Positions 1-9,055 of a stretch of 64,000 bases of DNA are shown in pieces. Source of the stretch: Mycobacterium sp. 852013-51886_SCH5428379 (GTDB taxonomy: Bacteria; Actinomycetota; Actinomycetes; Mycobacteriales; Mycobacteriaceae). The position numbers and the translations under genes are program-made. The DNA is taken from assembly GCF_001665575.1 (NCBI RefSeq), contig NZ_LZSU01000009.1:1-64000 (forward strand). Reading direction: 5' to 3'. Within the stretch, counting starts at the first letter, position 1. Each line of letters opens with the position of its first letter. Under the pieces are notes generated by a model that had not been told where the DNA came from, ran no database searches, and saw nothing but the letters and a program-made list of their open reading frames with translations.

Positions 1-518
1 ACCATCGTGGCCACCACCACCCTCGACGCCCTCGAGAAGGCAACCGGCTACGCCGCCACCGCCGGCGGCACCCGCCTACCGATCCGCGACCTCATCCAGA
101 TGGCCGGCCAAGCCCGCCACTACCTCGCCGTGTTCGACAACCACCACCGCGAGGTCCTTTATCTAGGAAGGGCGAAACGCTGCGCCACCACCGCCCAACG
201 ACTGGCCCTGTTCGCCCGCGACATCGGCTGCACCCGCCCCGGCTGCACCAAAGCCGCCTTCGACTGCCAAGCCCACCACGGCGACAAGCCCTGGCCGCAG
301 GCGGACAGACCAACATCGACGAACTCACCCTGGCCTGCACCCCCGACCACGCAACGCTCGAGGACACCGGTTGGACCACCCGCCGCCGCAACGGCCACAC
401 CGAATGGACCCCACCACCCAAACTCGACACCGGCCAAACCCGCATCAACCACTACCACCACCCCCAGCGCTACCTCGAAACCGAGGACGGCGGCAGTGAC
501 GACGACGAGCCCGAATAG
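1..518 (+). pseudogene. 3' part of a DUF222/HNH endonuclease (13E12 repeat family), frameshifted
   Basis: The reading frame is open from the window edge, so the 5' part lies outside. It encodes the end of a 13E12-type DUF222 protein with the HNH core: GCTRPGC and CQAHH near 225-285. Near 285-292 the frame breaks. The expected continuation (AAGGQTNIDELTLAC, then PDH, then a typical tail ending in an acidic stretch) is in another frame and ends at a TAG at 516-518. The shift fits loss of one base. If read without correction, the frame yields a low-complexity Thr/Pro tail to about 540. Family proteins are putative HNH nucleases found as dispersed repeats in mycobacteria. This copy is probably inactive, because the shift falls inside the HNH domain. 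Confidence 0.8.
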
Positions 519-1429
519 CGCCGGTACTCGCTCGGGTTGACGCCGCGGACCCGTTTGAACGCGGCGCTGAACCCGAACGGATCGGAATAGCCCACGGCGC
601 GGGCTATTTCGGCAATGGTCGCGGTCTTGCGTTCCCCCAGCAGGTCCGCGGCGAGGGTCATACGCCACCGCGTGAGATACGTCAGCGGCGGTTCGCCCAC
701 CAGATCCGTGAAGCGCTTGGCGAGGGTCGACCGCGACACCCCGATGTGATCGGCCAGCCCGGCCACCGTCCACGGCGCAGCCGGATCCGCGTGCAGCGCC
801 CGCAGCGCGTCTCCGACCACCGGATCCCGTTGGGCACTCCACCATGCGGGCGGTCGTCCGCCGGGCCGGTCGAACCACTCGCGCAGCGTGCACACCAGCA
901 GCCAGTCCAGCAGCCGGTCCAGCACCACCTGCTGACCGGGAACGTCGAGGGCCACCTCCGCCGCCAGATGATCCAGTACCGGGTCCCCCGTGCCGCCGGC
1001 TTCCACCCGCAGCACGACCGGCAGTGCGTCGAGCAGGCGGTGGCCGATCTCGCCGCGCACCGGATAGGCGCCGACGATCAGCGTCGTCGATCCGCTCCCC
1101 CCGTCGTACCACCCCAGCCGGTGCCGTGTCCCACCCTGATCCGGCGTCGCACACGATTCGCCACACAGGATCGGCTCCGCCGACGTGCCGATCTCGTCGA
1201 CGAAGGAGAACGTGCCAGGACCCCGCACCACAACGGTCTCGTATGCGTTGAGCGGTTCGGGTTCACCGTGCTCCGGCACGATCCAGCCGCCACGACCGAG
1301 CACCGTGCACAGCGTCAGCGGCGCGCCGTCGACGAAGTGCAGTGCCCAGGGCGGCGAATGCGTCGAGCTTCCGAACAGCGAGCCCCGGGCCCGTACATCG
1401 CGGAAGAGATCACCGAAGACGTCCACCAC
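470..1429 (-). CDS. AraC family transcriptional regulator
   Basis: 319 residues. The N-terminal half looks like the cupin-type ligand domain of AraC regulators. The last ~100 residues carry the double helix-turn-helix: a first helix pair around AGLADHIGVSRSTLAKRF and the family signature AVGYSDPFGFSAAFKRVRG near the C-terminus. It is divergent from the NmrA/PPOX pair (gap 1430-1506), which it may control, perhaps in response to a redox-active or electrophilic small molecule (inference). The gene ends 49 nt inside the antisense of the 13E12 remnant. Its last residues, a Ser-rich tail after the normal YRR end of the domain, are therefore encoded by that remnant. Ligand unknown. Confidence 0.85.
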   Translation of the reverse strand: MVDVFGDLFRDVRARGSLFGSSTHSPPWALHFVDGAPLTLCTVLGRGGWIVPEHGEPEPLNAYETVVVRGPGTFSFVDEIGTSAEPILCGESCATPDQGGTRHRLGWYDGGSGSTTLIVGAYPVRGEIGHRLLDALPVVLRVEAGGTGDPVLDHLAAEVALDVPGQQVVLDRLLDWLLVCTLREWFDRPGGRPPAWWSAQRDPVVGDALRALHADPAAPWTVAGLADHIGVSRSTLAKRFTDLVGEPPLTYLTRWRMTLAADLLGERKTATIAEIARAVGYSDPFGFSAAFKRVRGVNPSEYRRYSGSSSSLPPSSVSR

Positions 1430-1506
1430 CCGAGGCTAGACGATCAGACAGGTAATCCGGCCGATCACCCATGGCGCCGTCCAAATTTCACGGATTGACT
1501 GGAGTC

Positions 1507-2343
1507 ATGACCACCGACACCACCCTCGTCCTCGGCGCCACCGGTAAGACCGGCCGACGGGTCGCCGCCCGACTCCGGATGCGGGGCATCCCCGTCCGCG
1601 CCGCCTCCCGGTCGAGCCAGACCGCCTTCGACTGGTCGCAACCGAGCACCTGGGACAGCGCGCTCGACGGCGTCGCCACGGTGTACGCCGTCGCCCCCGC
1701 GACGCCGGGGCCGATGCACGACTTCACGACCCGGGCCGAGGCCGCCGGCGTGCGCCACGTGGTGCTGCTCTCCGGCCGCGGCGCGGACACCTGGGGCGAC
1801 TCCGATTTCGGCCGTGACATGCGAGACGCCGAGGCGGCGGTGCGCGGGTCACGACTCGCCTGGACTGTGTTGCGCCCCAACAATTTCGCGCAGAACTTCG
1901 ACGAGGAGCTCTGGTACGAACCGCTGACGGACGGAGAGCTCGCGCTACCGGCCGGTGACGTGCCCGAACCCTTCATCGACATCGAGGACGTCGCCGCCGT
2001 CGCCGCGACCGTGCTGGCGGACCCCGGCCGGCACACCGGACAGACGTACGAGCTGACCGGGCCCCGGTCGATCACCTTCACCGAAGCCGTCACGTTGATC
2101 TCCCGCGCCTCCGGCAAATCGATGTCCTACCGGCAGATCTCGCCGGCCGAGTACCGCGCCGACTCCGTCGCGCGCGGGCTGAGCGACGACACCGCCCACC
2201 ACCTCGCCGAGATGTTCGCGCTCATGGACCGCGGCCTGCTCTCCGGAACCACCGACGGCGTGGCCACGGTGCTCGGCCGCCCGCCCCGGCCGTTCGAGGA
2301 GTACGTGGCGCGCACCGCCGCGACGGGAGTGTGGTCCCGATGA
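1507..2343 (+). CDS. NmrA/SDR-like NAD(P)-binding oxidoreductase
   Basis: 278 residues with an N-terminal Rossmann fold: LVLGATGKTGRRVAARL matches the GxxGxxG nucleotide motif of atypical SDRs (NmrA, ergot-alkaloid AgnC-like, quinone reductase QOR2-like families). The protein continues with RHVVLLSGRG and LRPNNFAQNF typical of the family. Such proteins are NAD(P)H-dependent quinone or imine reductases or redox sensors; the substrate cannot be read from sequence. The ATG at 1507 is preferred over one at 1471, because the Rossmann beta strand then begins six residues in. It overlaps the next gene by 4 nt (ATGA at 2340-2343), so the two are probably co-translated, and it is divergent from the AraC regulator. 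Confidence 0.85.
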   Translation: MTTDTTLVLGATGKTGRRVAARLRMRGIPVRAASRSSQTAFDWSQPSTWDSALDGVATVYAVAPATPGPMHDFTTRAEAAGVRHVVLLSGRGADTWGDSDFGRDMRDAEAAVRGSRLAWTVLRPNNFAQNFDEELWYEPLTDGELALPAGDVPEPFIDIEDVAAVAATVLADPGRHTGQTYELTGPRSITFTEAVTLISRASGKSMSYRQISPAEYRADSVARGLSDDTAHHLAEMFALMDRGLLSGTTDGVATVLGRPPRPFEEYVARTAATGVWSR

Positions 2344-2780
2344 GCGCCGACGCCCTCACCGCCGAGGATCTCGCGTTACTGCGCCGCCCGCTCTACGGGT
2401 TCCTCGCTGTCGCCGCGGGCCCCACCCCGCCGCAGCCCCGGCCGGTGTGGTTCGAAGCCACCACCGCAAGGACGATCGAACTGTTCACCGGCCCCGACAC
2501 GCTCAAGATCCGCCGGCTCCACACAGATCCTCGCGCATCGCTCGTCGTCACCGCACCCGTCGGCGAGCGCGAACACTGGGTTTCTGTCACCGGCCCCACC
2601 ACCATCGAGACGACTGGCGCCCACGATCTGGCCGCCCGTCTCGCCGCGCGGTACTGGGATCTCGACGACGCCGGGCGCGCCCAGGATCTCGCCGACATCC
2701 TGGCGGAGGATCAGGTCCGGGTGGTCATCCATCCCGAGAGGGTGGCGCGGTATCTCATGCCCGTGCGTCAGCTCGAATGA
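2340..2780 (+). CDS. Pyridoxamine 5'-phosphate oxidase family (FMN/F420-binding split-barrel) protein
   Basis: 146 residues from the ATG at 2340, the length of single-domain split-barrel flavoproteins. The pattern is characteristic of the PPOX/FDOR class common in mycobacteria: a Pro-rich strand leading into PVWFEA, then TLKIRRLHTDPRASLVV, then a C-terminal strand VRVVIHPERVARYL. These proteins use FMN or F420 to reduce or oxidise small molecules. The start overlaps the stop of the NmrA-like gene (ATGA), suggesting a two-enzyme redox operon. The 3' end overlaps the convergent GH5-like gene by 13 nt. Exact cofactor and substrate cannot be assigned. Confidence 0.8.
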   Translation: MSADALTAEDLALLRRPLYGFLAVAAGPTPPQPRPVWFEATTARTIELFTGPDTLKIRRLHTDPRASLVVTAPVGEREHWVSVTGPTTIETTGAHDLAARLAARYWDLDDAGRAQDLADILAEDQVRVVIHPERVARYLMPVRQLE

Positions 2781-3928
2781 GGGACGCCCGAAAGGCGGCG
2801 GATCGTGTCGACCTCGCTGGGGCGATAGGGCCGACCGTCGGCATGCAGCAGGTCGTGGAACCAGACCCGCGGTGTCGCGTCGTAGGGCCGATCCCACGAA
2901 TCCCACGGTAGGTACGTCTGCGTCCGGCCCGCGACGAGGCCCCAGGTGTAGGCGCCGACCCCGCGCTTGCGGGCGACGGGCAGCACCTCCTCGATCGTGC
3001 TGCCCATCGTCCTGGCCAGGAATTCCGTGCACATCAGCGGCCGTTCCAGCGAGGCGAGCTCGTCGATCCGCCCCTCGAACTCCCGCGCATCGCCGTAGTT
3101 GTGGAAGCTGATCACGTCGGACTGCGTGAGCTGGATGTCGCTGATCCTGCTCCGGCGCACCGGATCCTTCCACGGCCCCTGCCATACGCCGCTGGTCAGC
3201 GGCTGCACCGGGTCCACCGATCGGACCCATTCGAAGACGTGCGGCAACATCGCGGTCACCAGCTCAAACTTGTTGCGCCGCTGCATCCGCCGGTACTCCT
3301 TGGCGGGGTTGTCCGGTTCGTTCCACACATCCCACGCCAGTACGCGCTCGTCGTCGCGGAACCGGTCGACGATGCCGGTGACGTAGTCGTAGAGCACGCG
3401 GTGGTACTTGGAGTCCTGCAGTTTCTCCGTGCCCGGACTCTGCACCCAACGGGAGTTGTGCACGCCCGGCGTCGGCGGCCGCTGCCGGCCCGGCCGGGGA
3501 ACGGGATCCCAGCACGAATCGAACAGCACCAGCAACGGCTTGATGTCGTGGCGCGCTGCGGTCGCGACGAAGTCCTCCAGCCGGCGGGTGAATCCCACGC
3601 TGTCCTGTGCCCACAGCTGATCGTGCAGGAACACCCGCACCGTGTTCAGCCCGATGTCGCGGGCCAGCCCCAGTTCACGGTCGATCCGCGCCGGATCGTG
3701 GGTCTCGCGCTGGAACATCTCCAGCTGATTGACGGCGTTGGAGGTGATGAAGTTGGCGCCCACCAGCCAACCCTGATCCCGCTGCCAGTCGCGTGCCCGG
3801 GCCGCTGACCACCGCTGCGGCCGTGCGGTTGCGCGCGGCGTCTGTGACGCGACTGCGGCCGCGGTGAGCAGCAGCGGAGCCTTCAGCGCGGCTCGACGGC
3901 GCAGTGCGTATCGTTTCTCCGGCGGCAT
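2768..3928 (-). CDS. Secreted glycoside hydrolase family 5-like protein (cellulase/mannanase fold)
   Basis: 386 residues. The N-terminus has Arg-rich charge (RRRAALK) followed by a hydrophobic stretch, resembling a Tat or Sec signal, with mature sequence from about residue 37. The TIM-barrel catalytic motifs are visible: WDVWNEPDNP with the predicted acid/base Glu204, and MCTEFLAR with the predicted nucleophile Glu302. Tryptophan-rich segments (TYLPWDSW) line the C-terminal part. It is a clear paralogue of the gene at 18975-20105; both share FDSCWDP, PLTSGVWQG and AGRTQTYLPWDSW. Likely substrate is a beta-linked glycan, either environmental or biofilm/capsule polysaccharide (inference). Its 3' end overlaps the convergent PPOX gene. 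Confidence 0.8.
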   Translation of the reverse strand: MPPEKRYALRRRAALKAPLLLTAAAVASQTPRATARPQRWSAARARDWQRDQGWLVGANFITSNAVNQLEMFQRETHDPARIDRELGLARDIGLNTVRVFLHDQLWAQDSVGFTRRLEDFVATAARHDIKPLLVLFDSCWDPVPRPGRQRPPTPGVHNSRWVQSPGTEKLQDSKYHRVLYDYVTGIVDRFRDDERVLAWDVWNEPDNPAKEYRRMQRRNKFELVTAMLPHVFEWVRSVDPVQPLTSGVWQGPWKDPVRRSRISDIQLTQSDVISFHNYGDAREFEGRIDELASLERPLMCTEFLARTMGSTIEEVLPVARKRGVGAYTWGLVAGRTQTYLPWDSWDRPYDATPRVWFHDLLHADGRPYRPSEVDTIRRLSGVPHSS

Positions 3929-4050
3929 TCGTTACAGACGACTTTCGTTTATTTCCAGTGGTTTTCGGGTGAGCAACGCCCGACGGTACAAGCGGTCGGC
4001 GCGGTGCACCACCCCACTCGGACATCCGCCTGCGAGTTCTGCGATCAGGC

Positions 4051-4080
4051 GTGGTGAACACCACACCGGGGTCGTACATT
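4051..4080 (+). promoter_or_regulatory. Inverted repeat and possible -10 element ahead of the MFS gene
   Basis: GTGGTG-AA-CACCAC (4051-4064) is a hairpin/operator-like inverted repeat with 6-bp perfect arms. TACATT at 4075-4080, 5 nt before the ATG at 4086, resembles a -10 box and would give a near-leaderless transcript. No good -35 is visible and no regulator gene is adjacent, so this is only a candidate. Confidence 0.3.
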
Positions 4081-4085
4081 GAGCC

Positions 4086-5267
4086 ATGCGCGATCGGGCC
4101 CCACTCCTGGCGGCGGGCTTCACCACGGCATTCGGTGCACACGCCGTCGCCGGGACACTGGGCACCACGGCGTCGGGCACGGCGTCGTCGCTGTTGATGC
4201 TCGGCGCTCTGCTGGCCGTTTATGACGGTGCGGAGGTGGTGCTCAAGCCGTTGTTCGGGTCTCTGGCGGATCGCATCGGTGCGCGTCCCGTCCTGATCGC
4301 CGGCCTGCTGGTCTTCGCCGCCGCCTCGGCGGGATACGCACTGGTCGACGACATGGCGTTGTTGTGGGCGGGCCGATTCGGTCAGGGCGTGGGCGCGGCC
4401 GCCTTCTCCCCTGCAGCCTCGGCCATGATGGCTCAGCTCACCCCCGCGCGCGGCCACGGCCGGGCGTTCGGGTCCTACGGCTCCGTCAAATCAGTCGGCT
4501 ACACCCTGGGTCCACTGCTCGGCGGCTTGATCGTCGCCTACGCCGGCGGTATGAGGGGCCTGTTCGCAGTCATGACCGTCCTCGGCGTCCTCGTGGCCGC
4601 CTGGGCGGCGATCAGCGTTCCTGCCGTCGCACCCGCCCCCCGCCGCAGGCAGACTCTCCTCGACACCGTCCGTCGATTCTCGAACTCCGCCTTCGTCATC
4701 CCCACTCTTGCGCTGGCCGCGGCGACAGCCGCCCTCTCTGTGGGCGTCGGATTCCTCCCCCTGATCGGCACCCACGCCGGCCTGTCACCCGTCGTCACCG
4801 GGGCGGTGGTGTCGGCGCTGGCCCTGACCACCGCGATAACCCAACCGCTGGCCGGGCGGGCGCTCGACCGTGGCCGCGTGGCGGCGGTACCCGGCATCAT
4901 CGCCGGAATCGCCATCACCGCAGCCGGATTGACAGCGGTCCTGTTACCTGGGCTGGTCGGCCTGGTGTGTTCGGCGATCGTGATCGGCGCAGGCTGCGGC
5001 CTCATCACCCCGCTGGCATTCACCACACTCGCAGGCGCCACCCCGCCCGCGCACCTCGGACAGACGATGGGAGCCGCCGAGATCGGGCGTGAATGCGGCG
5101 ACGCGGCCGGCCCGCTGCTGGTGGCCGGTGTGGCCGCCGCCAGCACCGTTCCGATCGGGTTCCTGGTCCTGGCCGTCGTGATCGGAGCCGCCGGCGGCGC
5201 CACCGTGGCCGGCCACGTCCGCGCAGCCGGTGTAAGCACGCGTGACACGGGTACAGATGCGCGGTGA
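4086..5267 (+). CDS. Major facilitator superfamily transporter
   Basis: 393 residues, nearly all hydrophobic, with about 12 membrane segments. The loop between helices 2 and 3 carries the MFS signature as GSLADRIGARPVLIAG. GRFGQGVGAAAFSPAASAM is the helix 4/5 antiporter-like region, and a second copy of the loop (LAGRALDRGR) starts the C-terminal half. It is probably a drug or metabolite efflux protein of the 12-helix type. The stop overlaps the GTG start of malQ (GTGA at 5264-5267), so the two are co-transcribed, although no functional link to glucan metabolism is obvious. Inverted repeat 4051-4064 lies just upstream. Confidence 0.85.
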   Translation: MRDRAPLLAAGFTTAFGAHAVAGTLGTTASGTASSLLMLGALLAVYDGAEVVLKPLFGSLADRIGARPVLIAGLLVFAAASAGYALVDDMALLWAGRFGQGVGAAAFSPAASAMMAQLTPARGHGRAFGSYGSVKSVGYTLGPLLGGLIVAYAGGMRGLFAVMTVLGVLVAAWAAISVPAVAPAPRRRQTLLDTVRRFSNSAFVIPTLALAAATAALSVGVGFLPLIGTHAGLSPVVTGAVVSALALTTAITQPLAGRALDRGRVAAVPGIIAGIAITAAGLTAVLLPGLVGLVCSAIVIGAGCGLITPLAFTTLAGATPPAHLGQTMGAAEIGRECGDAAGPLLVAGVAAASTVPIGFLVLAVVIGAAGGATVAGHVRAAGVSTRDTGTDAR

Positions 5268-7252
5268 CCTCCGCTGCTGACCCCGCCCCCGACGATCTGC
5301 GCCGGCTGGCCGCCGCACACGGGGTGGCGACCTCCTACCGCAATGAGCGACGGGAACCGGTCGAGGTGGACGCCGACGTCGTGATCCGGGTGCTCGGCCT
5401 GCTCGATGTGGCGGCCGAAACCGAAGCCGACCGCCGCCGCGAACTCGACCGCCTCGAGGAACTGCGCGACGCGGGCACGCTGCCGCCGACCGTCGCGGTC
5501 CGCCTCGACGGCAGCGCGCACACCATCCCGGGGGCGGTTGCCCTCACCGCGGAGGACGGCACCGAGACCGAGGTGCGCGGCGAGCTGCCTGCCGATCTCG
5601 CCCCGGGGTGGTATCGGCTGCGCACCCGGGACGGCCAGGAGTCGACGCTCGTGGCGGCGCCGCCGACAGTGCCCGCGGCACCCGACACGTGGGGGTGGAT
5701 GCTCCAGCTGTACGCGATGCGCTCGGAGCGGTCCTGGGGCATCGGGGACCTGGGCGATCTGCGGGAGTTCGTCGACTGGACGGCAGCCGAACACGGTGCC
5801 GGGGCGGTGCTGCTCAACCCCCTGCACGCACCCGGCCCCACCCATCCGGTCCAGCCGTCGCCCTACACGCCCTCGAGCCGCCGGTTCGCCAACCCGCTGG
5901 CGCTGCGCATCGAGGATCTCGACGCCTACCACCGGGCGGACGCCGCCACCCGGGCGGAGGTCGACGCACTCCGCGTGTCCTCGACCACCGCGCGCATCGA
6001 CCACGATCTGGTGTGGGCTGCGAAACGTGCTGCCCTCGAAATACTCTGGCGCTCCGAGGGCCGACCCGACCCGCTCGAGGACCCGACATCACCGCCGGGA
6101 CTGCGGGACTGGGCTGCCTACTGCGCCCTCGCGGAACGGCACGGTGGCAGGTGGAGCCGGTGGCCGGAACCGCTGCGCGATGTCGCAGGCAGCGCGGTCG
6201 CCGCTGCACGCCGAGAGTTGGCTCCGCGGTTGGCCTTTCATGCCTGGGTGCAGAAGCGCTGCGCCGAGCAGCTGGTCGCCGTCCGCCGGGCCGCGCACGA
6301 TGCCGGGATGGCGCTGGGTGTGCTGCACGACCTTGCCGTCGGGGTGGATGCCGACGGCGCCGACGCCTGGGCGCTGGCCGACGTGCTCGCCGGCGGCGTC
6401 AGCATCGGTGCGCCACCGGACAACTTCACGCCACGCGGTCAGGACTGGGGGCTGCCGCCGTGGCGGCCGGACCGCTTGGCGGCCACCGGATACGCCGCAC
6501 TGCGGGACATGTTGCGCGCGGTGCTGAGCCACGCCGACGGTCTGCGGATCGACCACGTCGCGGGGCTGTGGCGGCTGTGGTGGATTCCGCCCGGCGACGG
6601 CCCCGACCGCGGCACCTACGTGCACTACGACGCCGACACCATGCTCGCCGTGCTGGCACTCGAGGCGCACCGGGCGGGTGCCACCGTCGTGGGTGAGGAT
6701 CTCGGGACGGTCGAGCCCGAGGTGACCGAGGCGCTGGCCGACAACGAGATGCTCGGCTGCGCGGTGGCGTGGTTCACCCGCGACGAATCCGCACCGGGCG
6801 AACCGCTGCTGCCGCCGGCGAAGTGGCCGACGCGCGCGGCCGCCAGCATCTCCACCCACGACCTGCCCACCGCCGCGGGGTTCCTCAGCGGTGAACATGT
6901 GCGGGCCCGCGCCGAACTCGAGTTGCTCGACGACGTCGAAGGTGAACAGGCCAACGCCGATCGGGAGCGCGCGGAGTGGTTGGCGCTGCTGCGATCCGAG
7001 GGCCTGCTGGACACCGACGCCGACGCCGACGAGGCTGCGATCATCACCGCGATGCACCGGCTGCTGGCTGCGACCCCGAGCCGGTTGAAACTGATCTCGC
7101 CCTACGACGTCATCAGCGAGACGCGCCAGCCGAATCTTCCTGGCACAGTGGACGAATACCCGAACTGGCGACTGCCGCTGCCCCTGACGTTCGAGCAGTT
7201 GCGCGCCGATCCGCGTGTCGCCGAGATCAGTGCGGCCTTCAGGCGCGGGTGA
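5264..7252 (+). CDS. malQ: 4-alpha-glucanotransferase (amylomaltase)
   Basis: 662 residues, GH77. It transfers alpha-1,4-glucan segments between maltooligosaccharides in the cytosol. The barrel motifs are intact: LRIDHVAGLWRLWWIP (nucleophile Asp around residue 429), VVGEDLGTVEPEV (acid/base Glu around 477) and STHDLPTAAGFLSG (transition-state Asp around 530). The ~100-residue N-terminal extension before the catalytic domain is typical of actinobacterial and enterobacterial MalQ. GTG start at 5264 inside the MFS stop. The 3' end overlaps the convergent methyltransferase by 14 nt. Confidence 0.93.
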   Translation: MTSAADPAPDDLRRLAAAHGVATSYRNERREPVEVDADVVIRVLGLLDVAAETEADRRRELDRLEELRDAGTLPPTVAVRLDGSAHTIPGAVALTAEDGTETEVRGELPADLAPGWYRLRTRDGQESTLVAAPPTVPAAPDTWGWMLQLYAMRSERSWGIGDLGDLREFVDWTAAEHGAGAVLLNPLHAPGPTHPVQPSPYTPSSRRFANPLALRIEDLDAYHRADAATRAEVDALRVSSTTARIDHDLVWAAKRAALEILWRSEGRPDPLEDPTSPPGLRDWAAYCALAERHGGRWSRWPEPLRDVAGSAVAAARRELAPRLAFHAWVQKRCAEQLVAVRRAAHDAGMALGVLHDLAVGVDADGADAWALADVLAGGVSIGAPPDNFTPRGQDWGLPPWRPDRLAATGYAALRDMLRAVLSHADGLRIDHVAGLWRLWWIPPGDGPDRGTYVHYDADTMLAVLALEAHRAGATVVGEDLGTVEPEVTEALADNEMLGCAVAWFTRDESAPGEPLLPPAKWPTRAAASISTHDLPTAAGFLSGEHVRARAELELLDDVEGEQANADRERAEWLALLRSEGLLDTDADADEAAIITAMHRLLAATPSRLKLISPYDVISETRQPNLPGTVDEYPNWRLPLPLTFEQLRADPRVAEISAAFRRG

Positions 7253-8003
7253 GCACCAGCATCTCGCCGGTCACCGCCTCCCGGCCGAGCAGGTCGCCGA
7301 TCGCCGAGCTCTGACGTTCGGCCAGCTGCCATGCCCGCGTATGGGCGTAGCGGCTGGTCAGCTCCTCGGTGACCCGGCCGGTACGCTCGTCCCACTCCTG
7401 CGGGATGGGAGGCAGGTCGGTGGTGCTACGCCACGCGTCGACCCGCAGACCGGCCTGCTCGATCAGTGCGGTCAGCTCGGTCCTGGTGGGAAAGTGGTTG
7501 CTCTCCAGGTGGTCTGCGACCTCCTCGTCCCGCGCCATGAAGACCAGCAGGCCGATCGGCCCGCGCGGCCGCACGGTGCGCCGCATCTCGGTGAGCAGGG
7601 TCAGTTGATCACGCGTCGTACACAGCACACCGAGCGCCCAGGCGGCGTCGACACTTTCGTCTGCCACGGGCAGGGCCGAACCGATCCCCTGCAGCACGGG
7701 GAGCCCGAAGAGCCGCCGTGCCGCGCGACAGGCACCCGCCTCCGGTTCGACCAGCAGCGGATCGGCCGAAACCGACTGTGCCGCATAAGCAGCGGGTCCG
7801 CCCACGCCGGCGCCGCAGTCGAGCAGAACTGCCCCTGCGCTCAGCCGCATCTCACCGATCAGCCAGTCCAGCCCCGGCGGGCTACCGCTGCCCCGGCACG
7901 CCGCCGGCAGATAGAAGCGCTCCCCCAGATCGACCGCGACCCTGGCCGTCCACTCCGCGACGGTGTCGAACTCGGCCTCTGTCGCCTCTGTCGCTTCGCT
8001 CAT
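7239..8003 (-). CDS. Class I SAM-dependent methyltransferase
   Basis: 254 residues. Motif I (VLLDCGAGVGGPAAYAA, about residues 59-75) binds S-adenosylmethionine. A motif-II acidic residue follows in LLVEPE, and ADESVDAAWALGVLC is the post-II/IV region. The fold is that of ubiquinone/menaquinone-type small-molecule methyltransferases; the substrate is unknown. It starts with ATG at 8003, overlapping the stop of the upstream gene (ATGA), so it is translationally coupled to the methylene-THF-reductase-like protein. This pairing hints that both act on one-carbon metabolism or on a shared methyl acceptor (inference). Confidence 0.85.
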   Translation of the reverse strand: MSEATEATEAEFDTVAEWTARVAVDLGERFYLPAACRGSGSPPGLDWLIGEMRLSAGAVLLDCGAGVGGPAAYAAQSVSADPLLVEPEAGACRAARRLFGLPVLQGIGSALPVADESVDAAWALGVLCTTRDQLTLLTEMRRTVRPRGPIGLLVFMARDEEVADHLESNHFPTRTELTALIEQAGLRVDAWRSTTDLPPIPQEWDERTGRVTEELTSRYAHTRAWQLAERQSSAIGDLLGREAVTGEMLVLTRA

Positions 8004-8983
8004 GACAACACCTCCTCCCGTATCCGGCGGCCGACCTCGGCCTTGATCTCTGCGCCCACGCGGGTGCCCGACGCCGACGCCGAACCCGAGAGGTTCACCC
8101 CGTCGATGCCCTCGACGGCGAGCAGCGCACGCGCTTCGGCCACCGCCGCGTCGATGCCGGCGGCGACCGGATCGGACGCGGCCAGCACCTCCTCCACCAC
8201 GCGCGCGTCGAGTTCGAGGCCCGGCAGGCCTTGGAGTACGGCGGCGGATTCGACGTCGGTGAACACCGCCGCGGCGGCGATGACGGGTATCGAGAGCCCG
8301 GCGGCGCGGGCGCCGGCCATGAACTCCGCCACCATCTCCGGATACGGCACGTGGTTCAGGACACCCATCGATGCGCCTGCGCGCTGCTTCTCGACGAGCC
8401 GGGCCGGCCGCAGCGACACCGGTGGCGCGGTGGGCGTCTCCGGGACCGCAGGCGACATCCCCACCGACGCCGCCAGCGAGACCAGCCGCGGCCCGTCGAG
8501 ATCAAAGGTCTGGGTGACGTCGGGGCGCACGTCGTAGGCGCGGCCGTCGCCGGTCACGCAGAACACCGTGCGCACCCCGATGCTTCCCAGCCCCCGCAGT
8601 TCCTGTTCCAGCACCACGCGGTTGCGGTCCCGGCACGACAGCGTGAGCCACGGCGTCACGCCCGCATCGAGGAGCAGGCGGCCCATCAGCGTCGGCGGGA
8701 AGTCCGGCCGGTTCTGATGCTCACCGACCAGCACCGCGTCGCAGGATGAGGCGAGGAGCGCCGCGGTGGCCGCGGCGTCGTCCTCGTCGAACGGCGTGCA
8801 GCTGAAGTCGGCGAGCACGAGCGGCACCTCGGGCGCGGGCGCAGGCGGCGGGACGGCACCCGACCAGGTCACGATGCCGTCGAAAGCGCATGGCCCGGGC
8901 CGCATCTCACACTGCCCGTCGGGCCGGACGCCCCCGCACGGCCCGAACTGCATCCGCTTCGGACACGACGAGTCGTCAGACAA
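8000..8983 (-). CDS. Methylenetetrahydrofolate reductase-like protein with N-terminal Cys-rich MTHFR-C domain
   Basis: 327 residues from a TTG start at 8983, chosen because a strong ribosome site (GAAGGGGGA) lies 5-6 nt upstream and the conserved domain begins at once. The first ~35 residues hold four Cys in the pattern of the zinc-binding domain usually found at the C-terminus of some MTHFRs (CPKRMQFGPCGGV, then GQCE, then GPCAF). The rest is an MTHFR-type barrel: VLVGEHQNRPDFPPTLMGRLLL, then WLTLSCRDRNR, then CVTGDG. Domain order is thus reversed relative to MetV/MTHFR_C proteins. It probably binds folate or another pterin, with or without flavin; reductase activity is not proven. It forms an operon with the downstream methyltransferase (ATGA overlap). 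Confidence 0.75.
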   Translation of the reverse strand: MSDDSSCPKRMQFGPCGGVRPDGQCEMRPGPCAFDGIVTWSGAVPPPAPAPEVPLVLADFSCTPFDEDDAAATAALLASSCDAVLVGEHQNRPDFPPTLMGRLLLDAGVTPWLTLSCRDRNRVVLEQELRGLGSIGVRTVFCVTGDGRAYDVRPDVTQTFDLDGPRLVSLAASVGMSPAVPETPTAPPVSLRPARLVEKQRAGASMGVLNHVPYPEMVAEFMAGARAAGLSIPVIAAAAVFTDVESAAVLQGLPGLELDARVVEEVLAASDPVAAGIDAAVAEARALLAVEGIDGVNLSGSASASGTRVGAEIKAEVGRRIREEVLS

Positions 8984-9055
8984 GCGAGTCCCCCTTCGTG
9001 CGGCCGTTCCGCGGTAGGTACCCCGTGAGCGCCATCGGCAAGCGGACGCCCGCAC

